From Longimicrobium sp. (GTDB taxonomy: Bacteria; Gemmatimonadota; Gemmatimonadetes; Longimicrobiales; Longimicrobiaceae): a DNA stretch of 33,489 bases. The stretch spans positions 1 through 33,489 of the forward strand of contig NZ_DATIND010000019.1 in NCBI RefSeq assembly GCF_035474595.1. The letters run 5' to 3'. A program made the position numbers and the translations under genes. Within the stretch, counting starts at the first letter, position 1, and each line of letters opens with the position of its first letter. Under the pieces are notes generated by a model. That model was given only the letters and a program-made list of their open reading frames with translations, was not told where the DNA came from and did not search any database. Below are positions 16,807-24,666 of the stretch, one piece after another.

Positions 16807-16832
16807 GATTCGAGCGTCTGCAGCGAACAACG

Positions 16833-16864
16833 AGAGCCCCGGCGATCACCGGGGCTCTTCTTTT
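16833..16864 (+). terminator. Terminator of the pseudo-receiver gene
   Basis: A perfect 10-bp stem (AGAGCCCCGG with CCGGGGCTCT), 6-base loop and TCTTTT tail starts 27 bases after the stop codon. Confidence 0.85.
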
Positions 16865-16908
16865 GTCGCATGCAGGAGACTCGCTCGATCTCCAATGGAT
16901 CGCTGATC

Positions 16909-16977
16909 TCACGCGGAGACGCGGAGACGCGGAGGAACAGCACGAGCTTTTCTCCGCGGCTCGGTGTCTCTGCGTGA
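16909..16977. repeat. Dispersed GCGGAG-rich palindrome, copy 1
   Basis: The arms TCACGCGGAGAC and GTGTCTCTGCGTGA pair with one G-T wobble, and inner GCGGAG pairs with CTCCGC. The same layout recurs at 23391, 27593, 30896 and 32964. Confidence 0.7.
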
Positions 16978-17033
16978 TTCGAATCAGCTGGAGACGCGGT
17001 GTGCTTCGCCGGACCGCGTGCTCCACGGATTCT

Positions 17034-17100
17034 GGATCATTTGGCCTGCAACCTTCTGCGTGGAAGCTGTTTGCGGTGTGGCGGGCCTCGGGATGACGTC
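17034..17100 (-). repeat. Third dispersed intergenic repeat, copy 1
   Basis: Read on the minus strand it begins GACGTCATCCCGAGGCC, continues GCCACACCGCAA and ends TTGCAGGCCAAATGATCC. The plus-strand stretch 33065-33134 has the same blocks in the same order. The outer blocks can pair (ATCC-GAGGCC with GGCC-AA-GAT). Confidence 0.55.
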
Positions 17101-17198
17101 CCGGCGGGTGGGATCGGGATCGGGTTGCGTGAGGGATGCGCGCCCGGAGGGCCGGGAACCCGGCGGGGCGGAAACAGCGATGCATCCGGAAACGAGAC

Positions 17199-17232
17199 GG
17201 GCCCCCGGCGGAGACGAATCCGCCGGGGGCCC
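17199..17232 (-). terminator. Terminator of the tyrosine kinase gene
   Basis: A perfect 14-bp stem (GGGCCCCCGGCGGA and its complement) with a 6-base loop. On the minus strand it is followed by GTCTCGTTTCC. It lies about 100 bases after the kinase stop codon. Confidence 0.75.
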
Positions 17233-17334
17233 GGCGCCGTTGGCAACGGCGGTATCGTTGCCTACGGCGCGCGCAGCCCGGTTCCGCGCCTCAGGCGCGG
17301 AACACGCCCAGAAACCTGCCGTTCACCCGTCCGC

Positions 17335-19722
17335 TCAGACCGTCTGCAGGCGCGGCACGTCGGCGCCGGCGTCCTCGGGGAGCACCTGGTAGTCGTAGCC
17401 CTTCAGGTACCGGTACGCGCGGTACGCGCCCTTGGGCGAGATGCCGTTGATGACGGCGCCCAGCACGCGGATCGGCAGCCGGTCCACCAGGTCCAGGTTC
17501 CACTCGGCCAGCTGCCGGTCGGTGGCGCCGTTGCGCAGCACCAGCACCATGTCGCGCGTGAGCGTGGCCAGCACCAGCGGGTCCACGCAGGCGCCGATCG
17601 GCGGGCTGTCGATCAGGATCACCCGGTAGGCGGAGCGCAGGTCGGCCACCAGCTCGGCCATGGCCGGCGTGCTCAGCATCTCCGGCCCGCGCCCGGCCCG
17701 CGTGCCCCCGGCGATCAGGTGCACGCCCTCGTACGGGGTGCGCTGCACCACGTCGGCCCGGGTCGCGGTCCCCGCCAGGTAGTCGCTCAGCCCCGGCTTG
17801 CGCTCGCACCCCAGGACGCGGTGCAGCGTGCCGCGGCGCAGGTCCGCGTCGATCACCAGCACGCGGTGCCCCTGCTCGGCGAAGGTGAGCGCCAGGTTGG
17901 CCGAGACGAACGACTTGCCGTCGCCGCTCCCGGGGCTGGTGATGGTGACCACCAGCGGGCCCGCGGCGCCGCTGGCGTGCACCAGCCCCAGCCGCAGCGC
18001 GCGGAAGGCCTCGGGAAGCTCCGGCGGCGGCGAGGCCGGGCGCGGCCCCGACGTGACCACGCGGGCGCGGGGGATGGCGCCCAGGATGGGCAGCCCCAGC
18101 CCCTCGGTGACCTGCTCGGGATAGGCCAGCCGCGGGTTGGCCTTGTCGTACAGCACGGCCCCCAGCACGCCCACCGCCAGCCCGCCCAGCGAGAAGAGGA
18201 GGATCCACTGCAGCCGCGGGTCGCGGCTGGGCGAGTAGGGCACGGTCGCCTTGTCCAGCACCCGCACGTCGGGGATCGTCGTCACCGCGGAGAGGCGCGC
18301 CTCCTCGTGGCGCTGCTGCAGGAGCTTGTACAGGTCCTCGGCGATCTCCACCCGCCGCGTGAGCCGCGCCTCCTCGATGGCGCGCGGGGGGATGCCGCGC
18401 AGCTGCGTGGAGGCCGAGGAGATGAGCCCGTCGATGGCGTGCTGCCGCCCGGCCAGCTCGGCGTCGAGCCGCGAGGCCAGCCCGGGGATGGTGGAGCGCT
18501 CCAGCGTGGTCACCTGCTCGCGCACCTTCTGCAGCGGCACGTACAGGTCGGTGAACTGCCCGCTCATGGCCCGCAGCTCGGCGCGCTTGGCGGTCAGCTC
18601 GGTCAGCGCCTGCACCAGCGCGGACGACTTCTGCACCGAGGGAATGGCCTCCACCGCACCCACCGAGGCCGCGTCCTGCGTGAGCGCGCGCGCCAGGTCG
18701 TCGCGGTCGCGCTGGATCTGCTCGCGCTCCATGTTCAGCGAGAAGTAGTTCGACAGCACCGGGTTCTGCGTGACCTCGAGCCCCGGCGTGACCGGCGAGC
18801 CGCGGTCGGCGGGAAGGGTGATGGTGCGCACGCGGAAGCCCTGCAGCGCCGACTCCTCGCGCGCCAGCGAGCCGGCCGCGTACCCCAGCTGCTCGCCCAG
18901 GATGCGCTCCAGCTCCTGCAGCCGCGAGCGCTTCAGGTCGCCCGCCACGGTCACGTAGCGGTCGGTGAGCGTGTTCAGCGTGGAGGCGATGCGCTCCGGG
19001 TCCTTCCCCGACAGCTCCAGCCGCAGGAAGTTGCCGTTCTCGGCCATGTGGGTGACGACTTCCGTCCCCAGCCGCACCGCCGCGTCGCGGGGCGTCACGA
19101 CGGTGAAGTCCACCTTCCCCGCGCGGCGCAGCGCCGCCACGTCCGGGTGCCAGCGGAAGCCCACCGTGGCGCCCACCGCCCCGCCCGCGTTCCCCACCTC
19201 CACGGTGGCGCCCCCGCGCGTGGCCAGGCGGTAGCGGCGGCCGCCGTTCTCCAGGCTCAGGCGGTACTCGCCGGGGCGGAAGCGCTCGGCCAGCTGGAAG
19301 TCGGCGAACACCGGCGCCGCGCCGCGCGTGGGCGTGTCGAGGTACAGCTTCTCGCTGCGCACCACCGGGTCCAGCACCGTGTACGAGCGCAGCAGCTCCA
19401 CCCACGCCTGCGAGCGCAGCAGCTCGGGCGAGCGCAGCGGGCCGCCGTCGCGCACCCCCAGGTTGCCGCCGTCGGAGTCGATCCACACGGTGGAGCGCGC
19501 CGCGTAGTCGGGGTGCGCGTGCCGGGCCACCAGGAGCCCCGCGCCCACGCCCAGCGCCACGGGCACGGGCAGGATCCAGCGGAAGCGGTAGAGGGTGGCC
19601 GCCAGCCGCTGCAGCCCGGTGTTGCGCGTCCGGCGGGGGCCGTCTTCCAGCGACGACAGGCCGGGGCGGATGCGTTCGGGGATCGGCGTGAGGAGCGGGG
19701 CCGGCACGGGAAGGTTCTGCAT
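17335..19722 (-). CDS. Polysaccharide biosynthesis tyrosine autokinase (Wzc/BY-kinase type)
   Basis: This 795-residue inner-membrane protein couples a Wzz chain-length domain to a cytosolic BY-kinase. Membrane segments lie near residues 47-66 (FRWILPVPVALGVGAGLLVA) and near 520-540 (LQWILLFSLGGLAVGVLGAV), with a large periplasmic part between them. The kinase has Walker A GSGDGKS (Lys603), Walker A' VIDADLRRG (Asp625, Asp627) and Walker B ILIDSPP (Asp705). A C-terminal tyrosine cluster (Tyr767, 770, 772, 776, 778) is the autophosphorylation site. It should set polymer length and work with the export protein. The start at 19722 is preceded by no clear ribosome binding site; the frame stays open far upstream, but that is a GC-rich shadow. 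A sigma-54-like promoter and an 18-bp palindrome lie upstream. No partner phosphatase is seen. Confidence 0.92.
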   Translation of the reverse strand: MQNLPVPAPLLTPIPERIRPGLSSLEDGPRRTRNTGLQRLAATLYRFRWILPVPVALGVGAGLLVARHAHPDYAARSTVWIDSDGGNLGVRDGGPLRSPELLRSQAWVELLRSYTVLDPVVRSEKLYLDTPTRGAAPVFADFQLAERFRPGEYRLSLENGGRRYRLATRGGATVEVGNAGGAVGATVGFRWHPDVAALRRAGKVDFTVVTPRDAAVRLGTEVVTHMAENGNFLRLELSGKDPERIASTLNTLTDRYVTVAGDLKRSRLQELERILGEQLGYAAGSLAREESALQGFRVRTITLPADRGSPVTPGLEVTQNPVLSNYFSLNMEREQIQRDRDDLARALTQDAASVGAVEAIPSVQKSSALVQALTELTAKRAELRAMSGQFTDLYVPLQKVREQVTTLERSTIPGLASRLDAELAGRQHAIDGLISSASTQLRGIPPRAIEEARLTRRVEIAEDLYKLLQQRHEEARLSAVTTIPDVRVLDKATVPYSPSRDPRLQWILLFSLGGLAVGVLGAVLYDKANPRLAYPEQVTEGLGLPILGAIPRARVVTSGPRPASPPPELPEAFRALRLGLVHASGAAGPLVVTITSPGSGDGKSFVSANLALTFAEQGHRVLVIDADLRRGTLHRVLGCERKPGLSDYLAGTATRADVVQRTPYEGVHLIAGGTRAGRGPEMLSTPAMAELVADLRSAYRVILIDSPPIGACVDPLVLATLTRDMVLVLRNGATDRQLAEWNLDLVDRLPIRVLGAVINGISPKGAYRAYRYLKGYDYQVLPEDAGADVPRLQTV

Positions 19723-19789
19723 GGGAACGTCCGGACGTTTCAGGAGGGAGCGGGCGCGCGGGACCGCGGGCGCCGCGCGTGCCGGACCT

Positions 19790-19805
19790 TGCAACGACGG
19801 GGCCG
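19790..19805 (-). promoter_or_regulatory. Sigma-54-like promoter of the tyrosine kinase gene
   Basis: On the minus strand CGGCCCC-GTCG-TTGCA has the required GG and GC ten bases apart, a perfect TTGCA -12 box and a partial -24 box. Transcription would start near 19779, about 57 bases before the start codon. Confidence 0.5.
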
Positions 19806-19882
19806 GGCACGGCCGAACGCGCGCGCGCGCGTAGCCGCCCCCTTTCCCGCCCGCCGCGGGGGCCCGCCCGCGGGTCCCGAAG

Positions 19883-19900
19883 TGTTGCGCGGACGCAACA
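19883..19900. promoter_or_regulatory. Palindromic enhancer-type site upstream of the tyrosine kinase
   Basis: A perfect inverted repeat TGTTGCG-CGGA-CGCAACA. Its centre is about 112 bp upstream of the predicted start of transcription, the usual place for sites of sigma-54 activators. The half-sites are identical to those at 15558-15577. Confidence 0.62.
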
Positions 19901-20535
19901 GCTGTGGCCGCCCCACATCTTCCGGTGCGGGGGACGGCGCCGTTGCTGGCCCTTCGTGCCCCACGCCGGGGCGGAGCGGGCGCGACGGCTTTCCCGCCGA
20001 CTCTCGACAGGCCCTGTACAACACGGGATGCGGAGTTTGTTTGTCGCGAGGAGATCGGCCCTGCGGGCGCGAACCGGTCGGCGGCGCGTCCCCTTGCGGC
20101 GAGCGGAAAACCGGGGCCGGAGCGCACGTTTCGTTGCAATCGTGTAATGCCTCGGGGCACCCCGCATCGAGGCGGGCGGGGGATGACGGAACAATGTGCT
20201 TGACGGCTATCTGTTTCTGCTTCAACTTCTTGCGGCCGAACGACCCGCTCTCCGGCCCTCTGGTCTGCCTCTTGCTCCGGGGTCCCTTCGCTGACCCCTG
20301 GCGCGCCTTCCCGAGTGACCGCTCCCCTTTCCTTCTCCCGTGACCCCGCTGCTTTCGCGGGAGTCGGGATCGCGCAAAGGGAGAGATCCCTGCCGGGCGC
20401 CAGGCATGCGCCCGATGTTCGATCGGATACGGCGAATGCATTCTCCGGCGTCCCCGCAGCCGGACCGCGTTCATGGTGACCATCCCAACATCCTTCGTCC
20501 GGAGCTCGTCGTCCGGAGTCCACCGGGAGCCCGCG

Positions 20536-22038
20536 ATGCCCGATCCCGTGACCTCCACCGCCGTACCCGCGCCCGCCGAAGGCGCGGCCTCCATCTCCCT
20601 CCTGCTGGTCGAGGACGAGTACACGCTGCGCGACAGCTGCGCCAACGTGCTGCGGCTGGACGGCTACACGGTCACGGCGTGCGCCCACGGCCGCGAGGCG
20701 GTGCAGACGCTGGCGCGGCGCGCCTTCGACGTGGCGCTGGTGGACCTGTACCTGGACGACCTGTCGGGGCTGGAGGTGCTGGCGGCCTGCCTGCAGGCCA
20801 ACCCGCGCTGCCTGGTGGTGGTGATGACCGGCAGCCCCAGCGTGGACTCGAGCGTCGAGGCGCTGCGGCAGGGCGCGTGGGACTACCTGCCCAAGCCCTT
20901 CTCGGCCACCCACCTGCAGATCCTGGTGGGGCGCGCCGCCCGCGCGGTGGCCGAAGCGCGCGCCGAGGAGGCGCTGCGCTCGGCGGCCGAAAGCGGCGGC
21001 CCGCGGCAGAGCCACAGCCGCGCCATCACCCTGCTGGGGCGCTCGCCGGCCTTCGTGCGGGCGGTGGAGCTGGCCCGCCGGGTGGCGCAGACCGACGCCT
21101 CGGTGTTCATCACCGGCGAGAGCGGCACGGGCAAGGAGATGATCGCGCAGTTCATCCACTCCGAGAGCCGGCGCGCGCAGCGGGCCATGGTGGCGGTGAA
21201 CTGCGCCGCGCTTCCCGAGAGCCTGCTGGAGTCGGAGATGTTCGGCCACGTGAAGGGCGCCTTCACCGGCGCCATCCGCGACAAGGTGGGGCTGCTGGAG
21301 GCGGCCGACGGGGGCACGTTCTTCCTGGACGAGCTGACGGAGATGACGCAGACGATCCAGGCCAAGCTCCTGCGCGTGCTGCAGGACGGGATCGTGCGCC
21401 GGGTGGGAAGCGAGACCACCGACGCCACGGTGGACGTGCGGGTGATCGCCGCCACCAACCGCGACCCGTCCGAGGCCACCGACACCGGCGTGCTGCGGCG
21501 CGACCTGTACTACCGGCTGAGCGTGGTTCCCATCTACCTCCCGCCGCTGCGCGAGCGTCCGGAAGACGTGCCGCTGCTGGCCGAGCACTTCCTGGGCTTC
21601 TACTGGCGCCGCCACCGCGAGGCCGGGGCGCCGGCGCCGCGCCTGTCGCCCGCCGCGGTGTCGCTGCTGCAGGCGCGCCCCTGGCGCGGCAACGTGCGCG
21701 AGCTGCAGAACCTGATGGAGCACACGGTGGTGCTGGTGGCGCCCGGCGCCGAGGTGCACCCCGACGACATCCCCTTCCGCGACGACTCGCCGCGCGGCGG
21801 GCGGCCGCGCGCGGGCGCCGAGCCGCAGCCGTACGCGCTGGTGGGCGACGAGCCCTACCACAGCGCGCGCGACCGCGTGCTGGCCGAGTTCGAGCGGATG
21901 TACCTGATGTCGCTGGTGGAGCGCGCGGGGGCCAACATGTCGCGCGCGGCCAAGATCGCCGGCGTGGACCGCACCACGCTCTACCGGCTGATGGAAAAGC
22001 ACGGGCTGCATCGCGACACCGCGATCCGCGTGGACTGA
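20536..22038 (+). CDS. Sigma-54-dependent response regulator (NtrC family)
   Basis: This 500-residue protein has three domains. The receiver (about 20-135) has phosphoacceptor Asp70, Thr98 and Lys120, all intact. The AAA+ domain (about 165-400) has Walker A GESGTGKE (194-201), the sigma-54 contact loop GAFTGA (241-246) and Walker B FFLDEL (262-267). A Fis-type helix-turn-helix (NMSRAAKIAGVDRTTLYRLM) lies near the C-terminus. It should bind enhancer sites and activate RNA polymerase with sigma-54 when phosphorylated. The histidine kinase gene follows after 22 bases, so the pair is very likely cognate. By position it plays the part of PrsR in known PEP-CTERM systems, though orthology was not tested. 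ATG 20536 follows GGGAGC by five bases. Confidence 0.93.
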   Translation: MPDPVTSTAVPAPAEGAASISLLLVEDEYTLRDSCANVLRLDGYTVTACAHGREAVQTLARRAFDVALVDLYLDDLSGLEVLAACLQANPRCLVVVMTGSPSVDSSVEALRQGAWDYLPKPFSATHLQILVGRAARAVAEARAEEALRSAAESGGPRQSHSRAITLLGRSPAFVRAVELARRVAQTDASVFITGESGTGKEMIAQFIHSESRRAQRAMVAVNCAALPESLLESEMFGHVKGAFTGAIRDKVGLLEAADGGTFFLDELTEMTQTIQAKLLRVLQDGIVRRVGSETTDATVDVRVIAATNRDPSEATDTGVLRRDLYYRLSVVPIYLPPLRERPEDVPLLAEHFLGFYWRRHREAGAPAPRLSPAAVSLLQARPWRGNVRELQNLMEHTVVLVAPGAEVHPDDIPFRDDSPRGGRPRAGAEPQPYALVGDEPYHSARDRVLAEFERMYLMSLVERAGANMSRAAKIAGVDRTTLYRLMEKHGLHRDTAIRVD

Positions 22039-22060
22039 CCCGCCGGAGAAGAGAAGGGGG

Positions 22061-23065
22061 ATGGCGACCGCCGATCCGTCCGCGCCGGGAGAGCCCCTGG
22101 CCGCGGTATCGCACGCCGCGCGGGAGGCGGCCGCCGAAGCCGGCCGCGGCGGCGGCGACGCCGAGCTCCTGGCGGAGCTGGCCGCGCGGGTCGACTCCGA
22201 GTGCGCGCGGCCCGCCCCCGTTGCCCCCACCTACTCGCTGGTGCTGCTGGACCGGCTGCGCGCCGCCGTGGTGGAGCAGTGGCTGGCCGGCGGCGATCCG
22301 CCCCCTCCCGGCGACGCGGCCGGCGTGCTGGCGGCGTTCGACCGCGTGCGCGAGCAGCTGCTGCACCCCGAAGGCGCCCTCTCGCCGCTGGAGCCGCTGG
22401 CCGAGTTCGCGCACGACCTGCGCTCTCCGCTCACCTCCATCCTCTTCCTGGCCGGCGCGCTCCGCGAGGGGCAGAGCGGCGCGCTTTCCGACGCACAGCG
22501 GCGGCAGGTGGGGATCATCTACAGCGCCGCGCTGGGAATGGTGTCGCTGGTGAGCAACACCATCGAGCTGAACCGGGGCAGCGAGGGCGGCGAGCGCTCG
22601 CCGATGTCGCTGCGGGGGATGTTCGAGTCGCTGCGCGACGTGGTGGCGCCGCTGGCCGAGGAGAAGCAGGTAGAGGTGCGGCTCTGCATCCCGGCCGACG
22701 ACCACCGCATGGGCGACCCCGTGGCGCTCAGCCGCGTGCTGCTGAACCTGGCGGTGAACGCCCTGCACTCCACCGACCAGGGGTGGGTGGAGCTGGCGGC
22801 CGAGCCCCAGGGCGAGGCGGCGATGCGCTTCTGGGTGCGCGACACCGGACGCGGGATCGAGCCCGAGGCGCTGGACCCGGTGGGCGGGCTGTACCGGCCG
22901 CGCCCGCACGCGCGCGGCTACGGCTTCTCCGGCACGGGCCTGGGCCTCGGCATCTGCCGCAAGCTGCTGGCGCAGATGGGCGGCGAGCTGGGCGTGGACA
23001 GCAACGGCGGCCAGGGCACCGCGTTCTGGTTCACCCTCCACCTTCCCCCCGCTCCGCCGCCGTAG
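22061..23065 (+). CDS. Soluble histidine kinase, partner of the sigma-54 regulator
   Basis: This 334-residue kinase has no membrane segment. The N-terminal 100 residues are helical and unassigned and may be a cytosolic sensor. The HisKA part contains His118 in EFAHDLRSPLTSIL. The ATPase part has the N-box around Asn233 (NLAVNAL), G1 DTGRG (261-265) and G2 GTGLGLG (291-297). AGAAGGGGG just before the ATG supports the start. Co-transcription with the regulator is likely. In exosortase-bearing proteobacteria the analogous kinase PrsK is usually a membrane protein with a GAF domain, so this is a different layout. Confidence 0.9.
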   Translation: MATADPSAPGEPLAAVSHAAREAAAEAGRGGGDAELLAELAARVDSECARPAPVAPTYSLVLLDRLRAAVVEQWLAGGDPPPPGDAAGVLAAFDRVREQLLHPEGALSPLEPLAEFAHDLRSPLTSILFLAGALREGQSGALSDAQRRQVGIIYSAALGMVSLVSNTIELNRGSEGGERSPMSLRGMFESLRDVVAPLAEEKQVEVRLCIPADDHRMGDPVALSRVLLNLAVNALHSTDQGWVELAAEPQGEAAMRFWVRDTGRGIEPEALDPVGGLYRPRPHARGYGFSGTGLGLGICRKLLAQMGGELGVDSNGGQGTAFWFTLHLPPAPPP

Positions 23066-23075
23066 GTCGAAAGTC

Positions 23076-23145
23076 CCAAGTGCCAAGTGCCAAGTGCCAA
23101 GTGCCAAGTGCCAAGTGCCAAGTGCCAAGTGCCAAGTGCCAAGTG
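23076..23145. repeat. Heptanucleotide tandem array, ten copies of CCAAGTG
   Basis: Ten perfect, uninterrupted copies of the 7-mer CCAAGTG begin ten bases after the histidine kinase stop codon. Such perfect identity points to recent expansion by slippage. Confidence 0.95.
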
Positions 23146-23193
23146 CTTAACTGCAAAGAGGATGATGAATCCAAAGGCGCAGGACTGCGCACT

Positions 23194-23235
23194 CAGGACT
23201 TAGGACTCAGGATTCAGGACTTAGGACTTAGGACC
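23194..23235. repeat. Second heptanucleotide array, six variant copies
   Basis: Six 7-mers of the form [C/T]AGGA[C/T][T/C] (CAGGACT, TAGGACT, CAGGATT, CAGGACT, TAGGACT, TAGGACC) lie about 50 bases after the first array and have the same 7-base period but another sequence. Confidence 0.85.
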
Positions 23236-23390
23236 CCTTCCGTTCCCGACATCCAGCCGGATCCGCACCACGTGTGCGGGTCCGGCTTCGCTTTGGTCTC
23301 TCACAGAGGGCACGGAGAACGGAGGATGGAGATACGGAGGATCGAGGCCGATCTGCCGGCATCCTCGATGGATTCACAGCCGGAAGATGG

Positions 23391-23452
23391 CTTACGCGGA
23401 GAAGCGGAGTAGCAGAGAGAGACGCTTCTATATCTCTGCTTCTTTGCGTGAG
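23391..23452. repeat. Dispersed GCGGAG-rich palindrome, copy 2
   Basis: CTTACGCGGAGAAGCGGAG pairs with CTCTGCTTCTTTGCGTGAG, and all arm differences are transitions that leave G-T pairs. It belongs to the family at 16909, 27593, 30896 and 32964. Confidence 0.65.
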
Positions 23453-23594
23453 CCGATTCTGTTGGTCGAGGTTCGATATCCATCCTCCCGAATTCGGGAA
23501 ATCCGGGGGCGCGCTGCGTCGGCGGAGCTCGCGGAGATGTGCCTCCGCCGACTTCGCTGAATCCGCATGGTGTCTGCGGTTTGCCTCGATCAGA

Positions 23595-23618
23595 CCTGCG
23601 CGGGCAGGCGGCTTTTTT
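23595..23618 (+). terminator. Terminator downstream of the kinase region
   Basis: A short stem (CCTGC, GCGG, GCAGG) is followed by CGGC and six T's. It probably ends transcripts from the regulator/kinase pair. Confidence 0.5.
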
Positions 23619-23678
23619 CCTCCGGATCCTCCGCGCCCTTCGTAAGAGACCATCCGTTCTCTCCTGTGCCGGATGGAC

Positions 23679-23719
23679 GTGTGGCGGGGGCGCGCCACGG
23701 GTGTGGAGCCCCGCCACAC
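23679..23719. promoter_or_regulatory. 11-bp inverted repeat upstream of the sugar transferase operon
   Basis: GTGTGGCGGGG (23679-23689) and CCCCGCCACAC (23709-23719) are perfect complements 19 bases apart, and inside them GGTGTGG (23700-23706) pairs with CCACACC (23714-23720). It could be an operator or an alternative hairpin. Confidence 0.4.
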
Positions 23720-23736
23720 CTGTGGGTGGGCCACCA

Positions 23737-23743
23737 CGCAACA
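23737..23743. promoter_or_regulatory. Single half-site CGCAACA
   Basis: This half-site is identical to one arm of the palindromes upstream of the export and kinase genes. The other arm matches at only two of seven positions. It lies about 105 bp upstream of the predicted start from the promoter at 23814. Taken alone it could be chance. Confidence 0.3.
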
Positions 23744-23813
23744 GCGGGCCCCGCCGCGTTCCCATCATCCCCCAAGTCGTTTGCAATCAACAGGTTGGCG
23801 GAAAGGCACGGCC

Positions 23814-23829
23814 GCGCACGGGCATTGCC
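23814..23829 (+). promoter_or_regulatory. Sigma-54-like promoter of the sugar transferase / exosortase operon
   Basis: GCGCACG-GGCA-TTGCC matches five of seven -24 positions and all of TTGC, with CG in place of the GG. It shares the block GGCATTGC at the same spacing with the element at 31158 ahead of the second PEP-CTERM gene. Start of transcription would be near 23840, about 48 bases before the GTG. Confidence 0.42.
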
Positions 23830-23887
23830 TTGTCCCATCCCGCTGTCGCAGGCCCTCCCCGGAACCCCTTCGCCGGAGCTCCCTGCC

Positions 23888-24664
23888 GTGCCCCCCCAGA
23901 TCGCCACCCGACGCCGGATGCCAACCCGGACGACCTTCTCCTTTCCGCGCCTTGCCGCGGCCGACGAGCTGATGCTGGCTCCGCCGGCGCCCGGGATCTC
24001 CATCCCGCGCCCGCTGGAAGGGATCCGCCTCGACATCGACCCCATCCGCCTGGTGAACGTGGCCGCCGCGCTGCTGCTGCTGGTGCTGGCCGCGCCGGTG
24101 ATGGCCGTGATCGCGCTGCTGGTGAAGCTGACCTCGCCGGGCCCCGTGGTGTTCCGCCAGGTGCGCGTGGGCGTGGACCGCCGCTCGCCGGGAAGCGGGT
24201 CGCGCTGGCGCCGCACCTACGACTACGGCGGCCGCCTCTTCACCATGTACAAGTTCCGCACGATGTCGGCGGCGTCGGACGACCGCCTGCAGGTGTGGGC
24301 CCAGCCCGACGACCCGCGGGTGACCGCGCTGGGGCGCGTGCTGCGCAAGTACCGCCTGGACGAGCTGCCGCAGCTGGTGAACGTGCTGCGCGGCGACATG
24401 AACCTGGTGGGGCCGCGCCCCGAGCAGCCCCGCATCTTCGCCGAGCTGCGCGACCAGGTGGACCGCTACGCCGAGCGCCAGCGCGTTCTTCCCGGCATCA
24501 CCGGGTGGGCGCAGGTGCAGCAGCCGTACGACCGCTCGGTGGACGACGTGCGCGGCAAGGTGCGGCTGGACCTGGAGTACATCGCCACGCGCTCGGTGCG
24601 GCGCGACGTGCAGATCCTGATGCGTACCGTGCCGGCCGTGCTGCTGCGCCGCGGCGGGTGGTAG
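23888..24664 (+). CDS. Sugar transferase (phosphoglycosyl transferase, initiating step)
   Basis: The 258-residue protein is of the monotopic phosphoglycosyl transferase family (bacterial sugar transferase, WcaJ/EpsL-like). One hydrophobic segment (LVNVAAALLLLVLAAPVMAV) is followed by the cytosolic catalytic domain with FTMYKFRTM, the Asp-Glu pair in YRLDELPQLVNVLRGDMNLV, GPRPE and GITGWAQV. It should transfer a sugar phosphate onto undecaprenyl phosphate to start repeat-unit assembly. The GTG start at 23888 is chosen because GGAG lies nine bases upstream; ATG 23918, which would give 248 residues, has no such site. It is the first gene of a tightly packed operon with the exosortase. Confidence 0.9.
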   Translation: MPPQIATRRRMPTRTTFSFPRLAAADELMLAPPAPGISIPRPLEGIRLDIDPIRLVNVAAALLLLVLAAPVMAVIALLVKLTSPGPVVFRQVRVGVDRRSPGSGSRWRRTYDYGGRLFTMYKFRTMSAASDDRLQVWAQPDDPRVTALGRVLRKYRLDELPQLVNVLRGDMNLVGPRPEQPRIFAELRDQVDRYAERQRVLPGITGWAQVQQPYDRSVDDVRGKVRLDLEYIATRSVRRDVQILMRTVPAVLLRRGGW

Positions 24665-24666
24665 CC

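Larger units (their letters stand above)
16807..17334. other. Convergent intergenic region with repeats
   Basis: No gene is supported in these 528 bases. In order they hold a terminator, a copy of the GCGGAG-rich palindrome, a copy of the third dispersed repeat, a strong hairpin at 17199-17232 and a second hairpin at 17281-17303 (GTTCCGCGCC, TCA, GGCGCGGAAC) close to the stop of the tyrosine kinase gene. Confidence 0.6.
19723..20535. other. Large divergent regulatory region
   Basis: No gene is supported in these 813 bases. The kinase side carries the -24/-12 like promoter and the palindrome. On the plus strand, GCGCACG-N5-TTGCA (20122-20138) resembles a sigma-54 promoter but has one base too many between the boxes. 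TTGACG at 20200-20205 resembles a -35 box but has no good -10 partner. The regulator gene start lies far from any of these. Confidence 0.5.
23066..23887. other. Repeat-rich intergenic and operon leader region
   Basis: No gene is supported in these 822 bases. In order: two heptamer arrays, part of one GCGGAG-rich repeat (23298-23330), a full copy at 23391-23452, a perfect 14-bp palindrome TCCCGAATTCGGGA (23486-23499), an inverted repeat GTCGGCGGAG/CTCCGCCGAC (23518-23552), a terminator, and then regulatory elements for the sugar transferase operon. The open frame upstream of the sugar transferase crosses these repeats and is not coding. Confidence 0.65.

Noticed and set aside
20122-20138. Sigma-54-like GCGCACG-N5-TTGCA ahead of the regulator gene
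   Set aside because: The spacing between the boxes is one base too long, and the gene starts about 400 bases downstream, so I do not call it a promoter.
19723-22230. Upstream extension of the tyrosine kinase frame on the minus strand
   Set aside because: It runs through the intergenic region and opposite the regulator gene. The family homology starts at the ATG at 19722.
23076-23235. Heptamer arrays considered as a CRISPR array or as a coding repeat
   Set aside because: There are no spacers of CRISPR length and no cas genes. The minus-strand frame would encode a monotonous ALGTWHL peptide that runs into the opposite-strand kinase gene.
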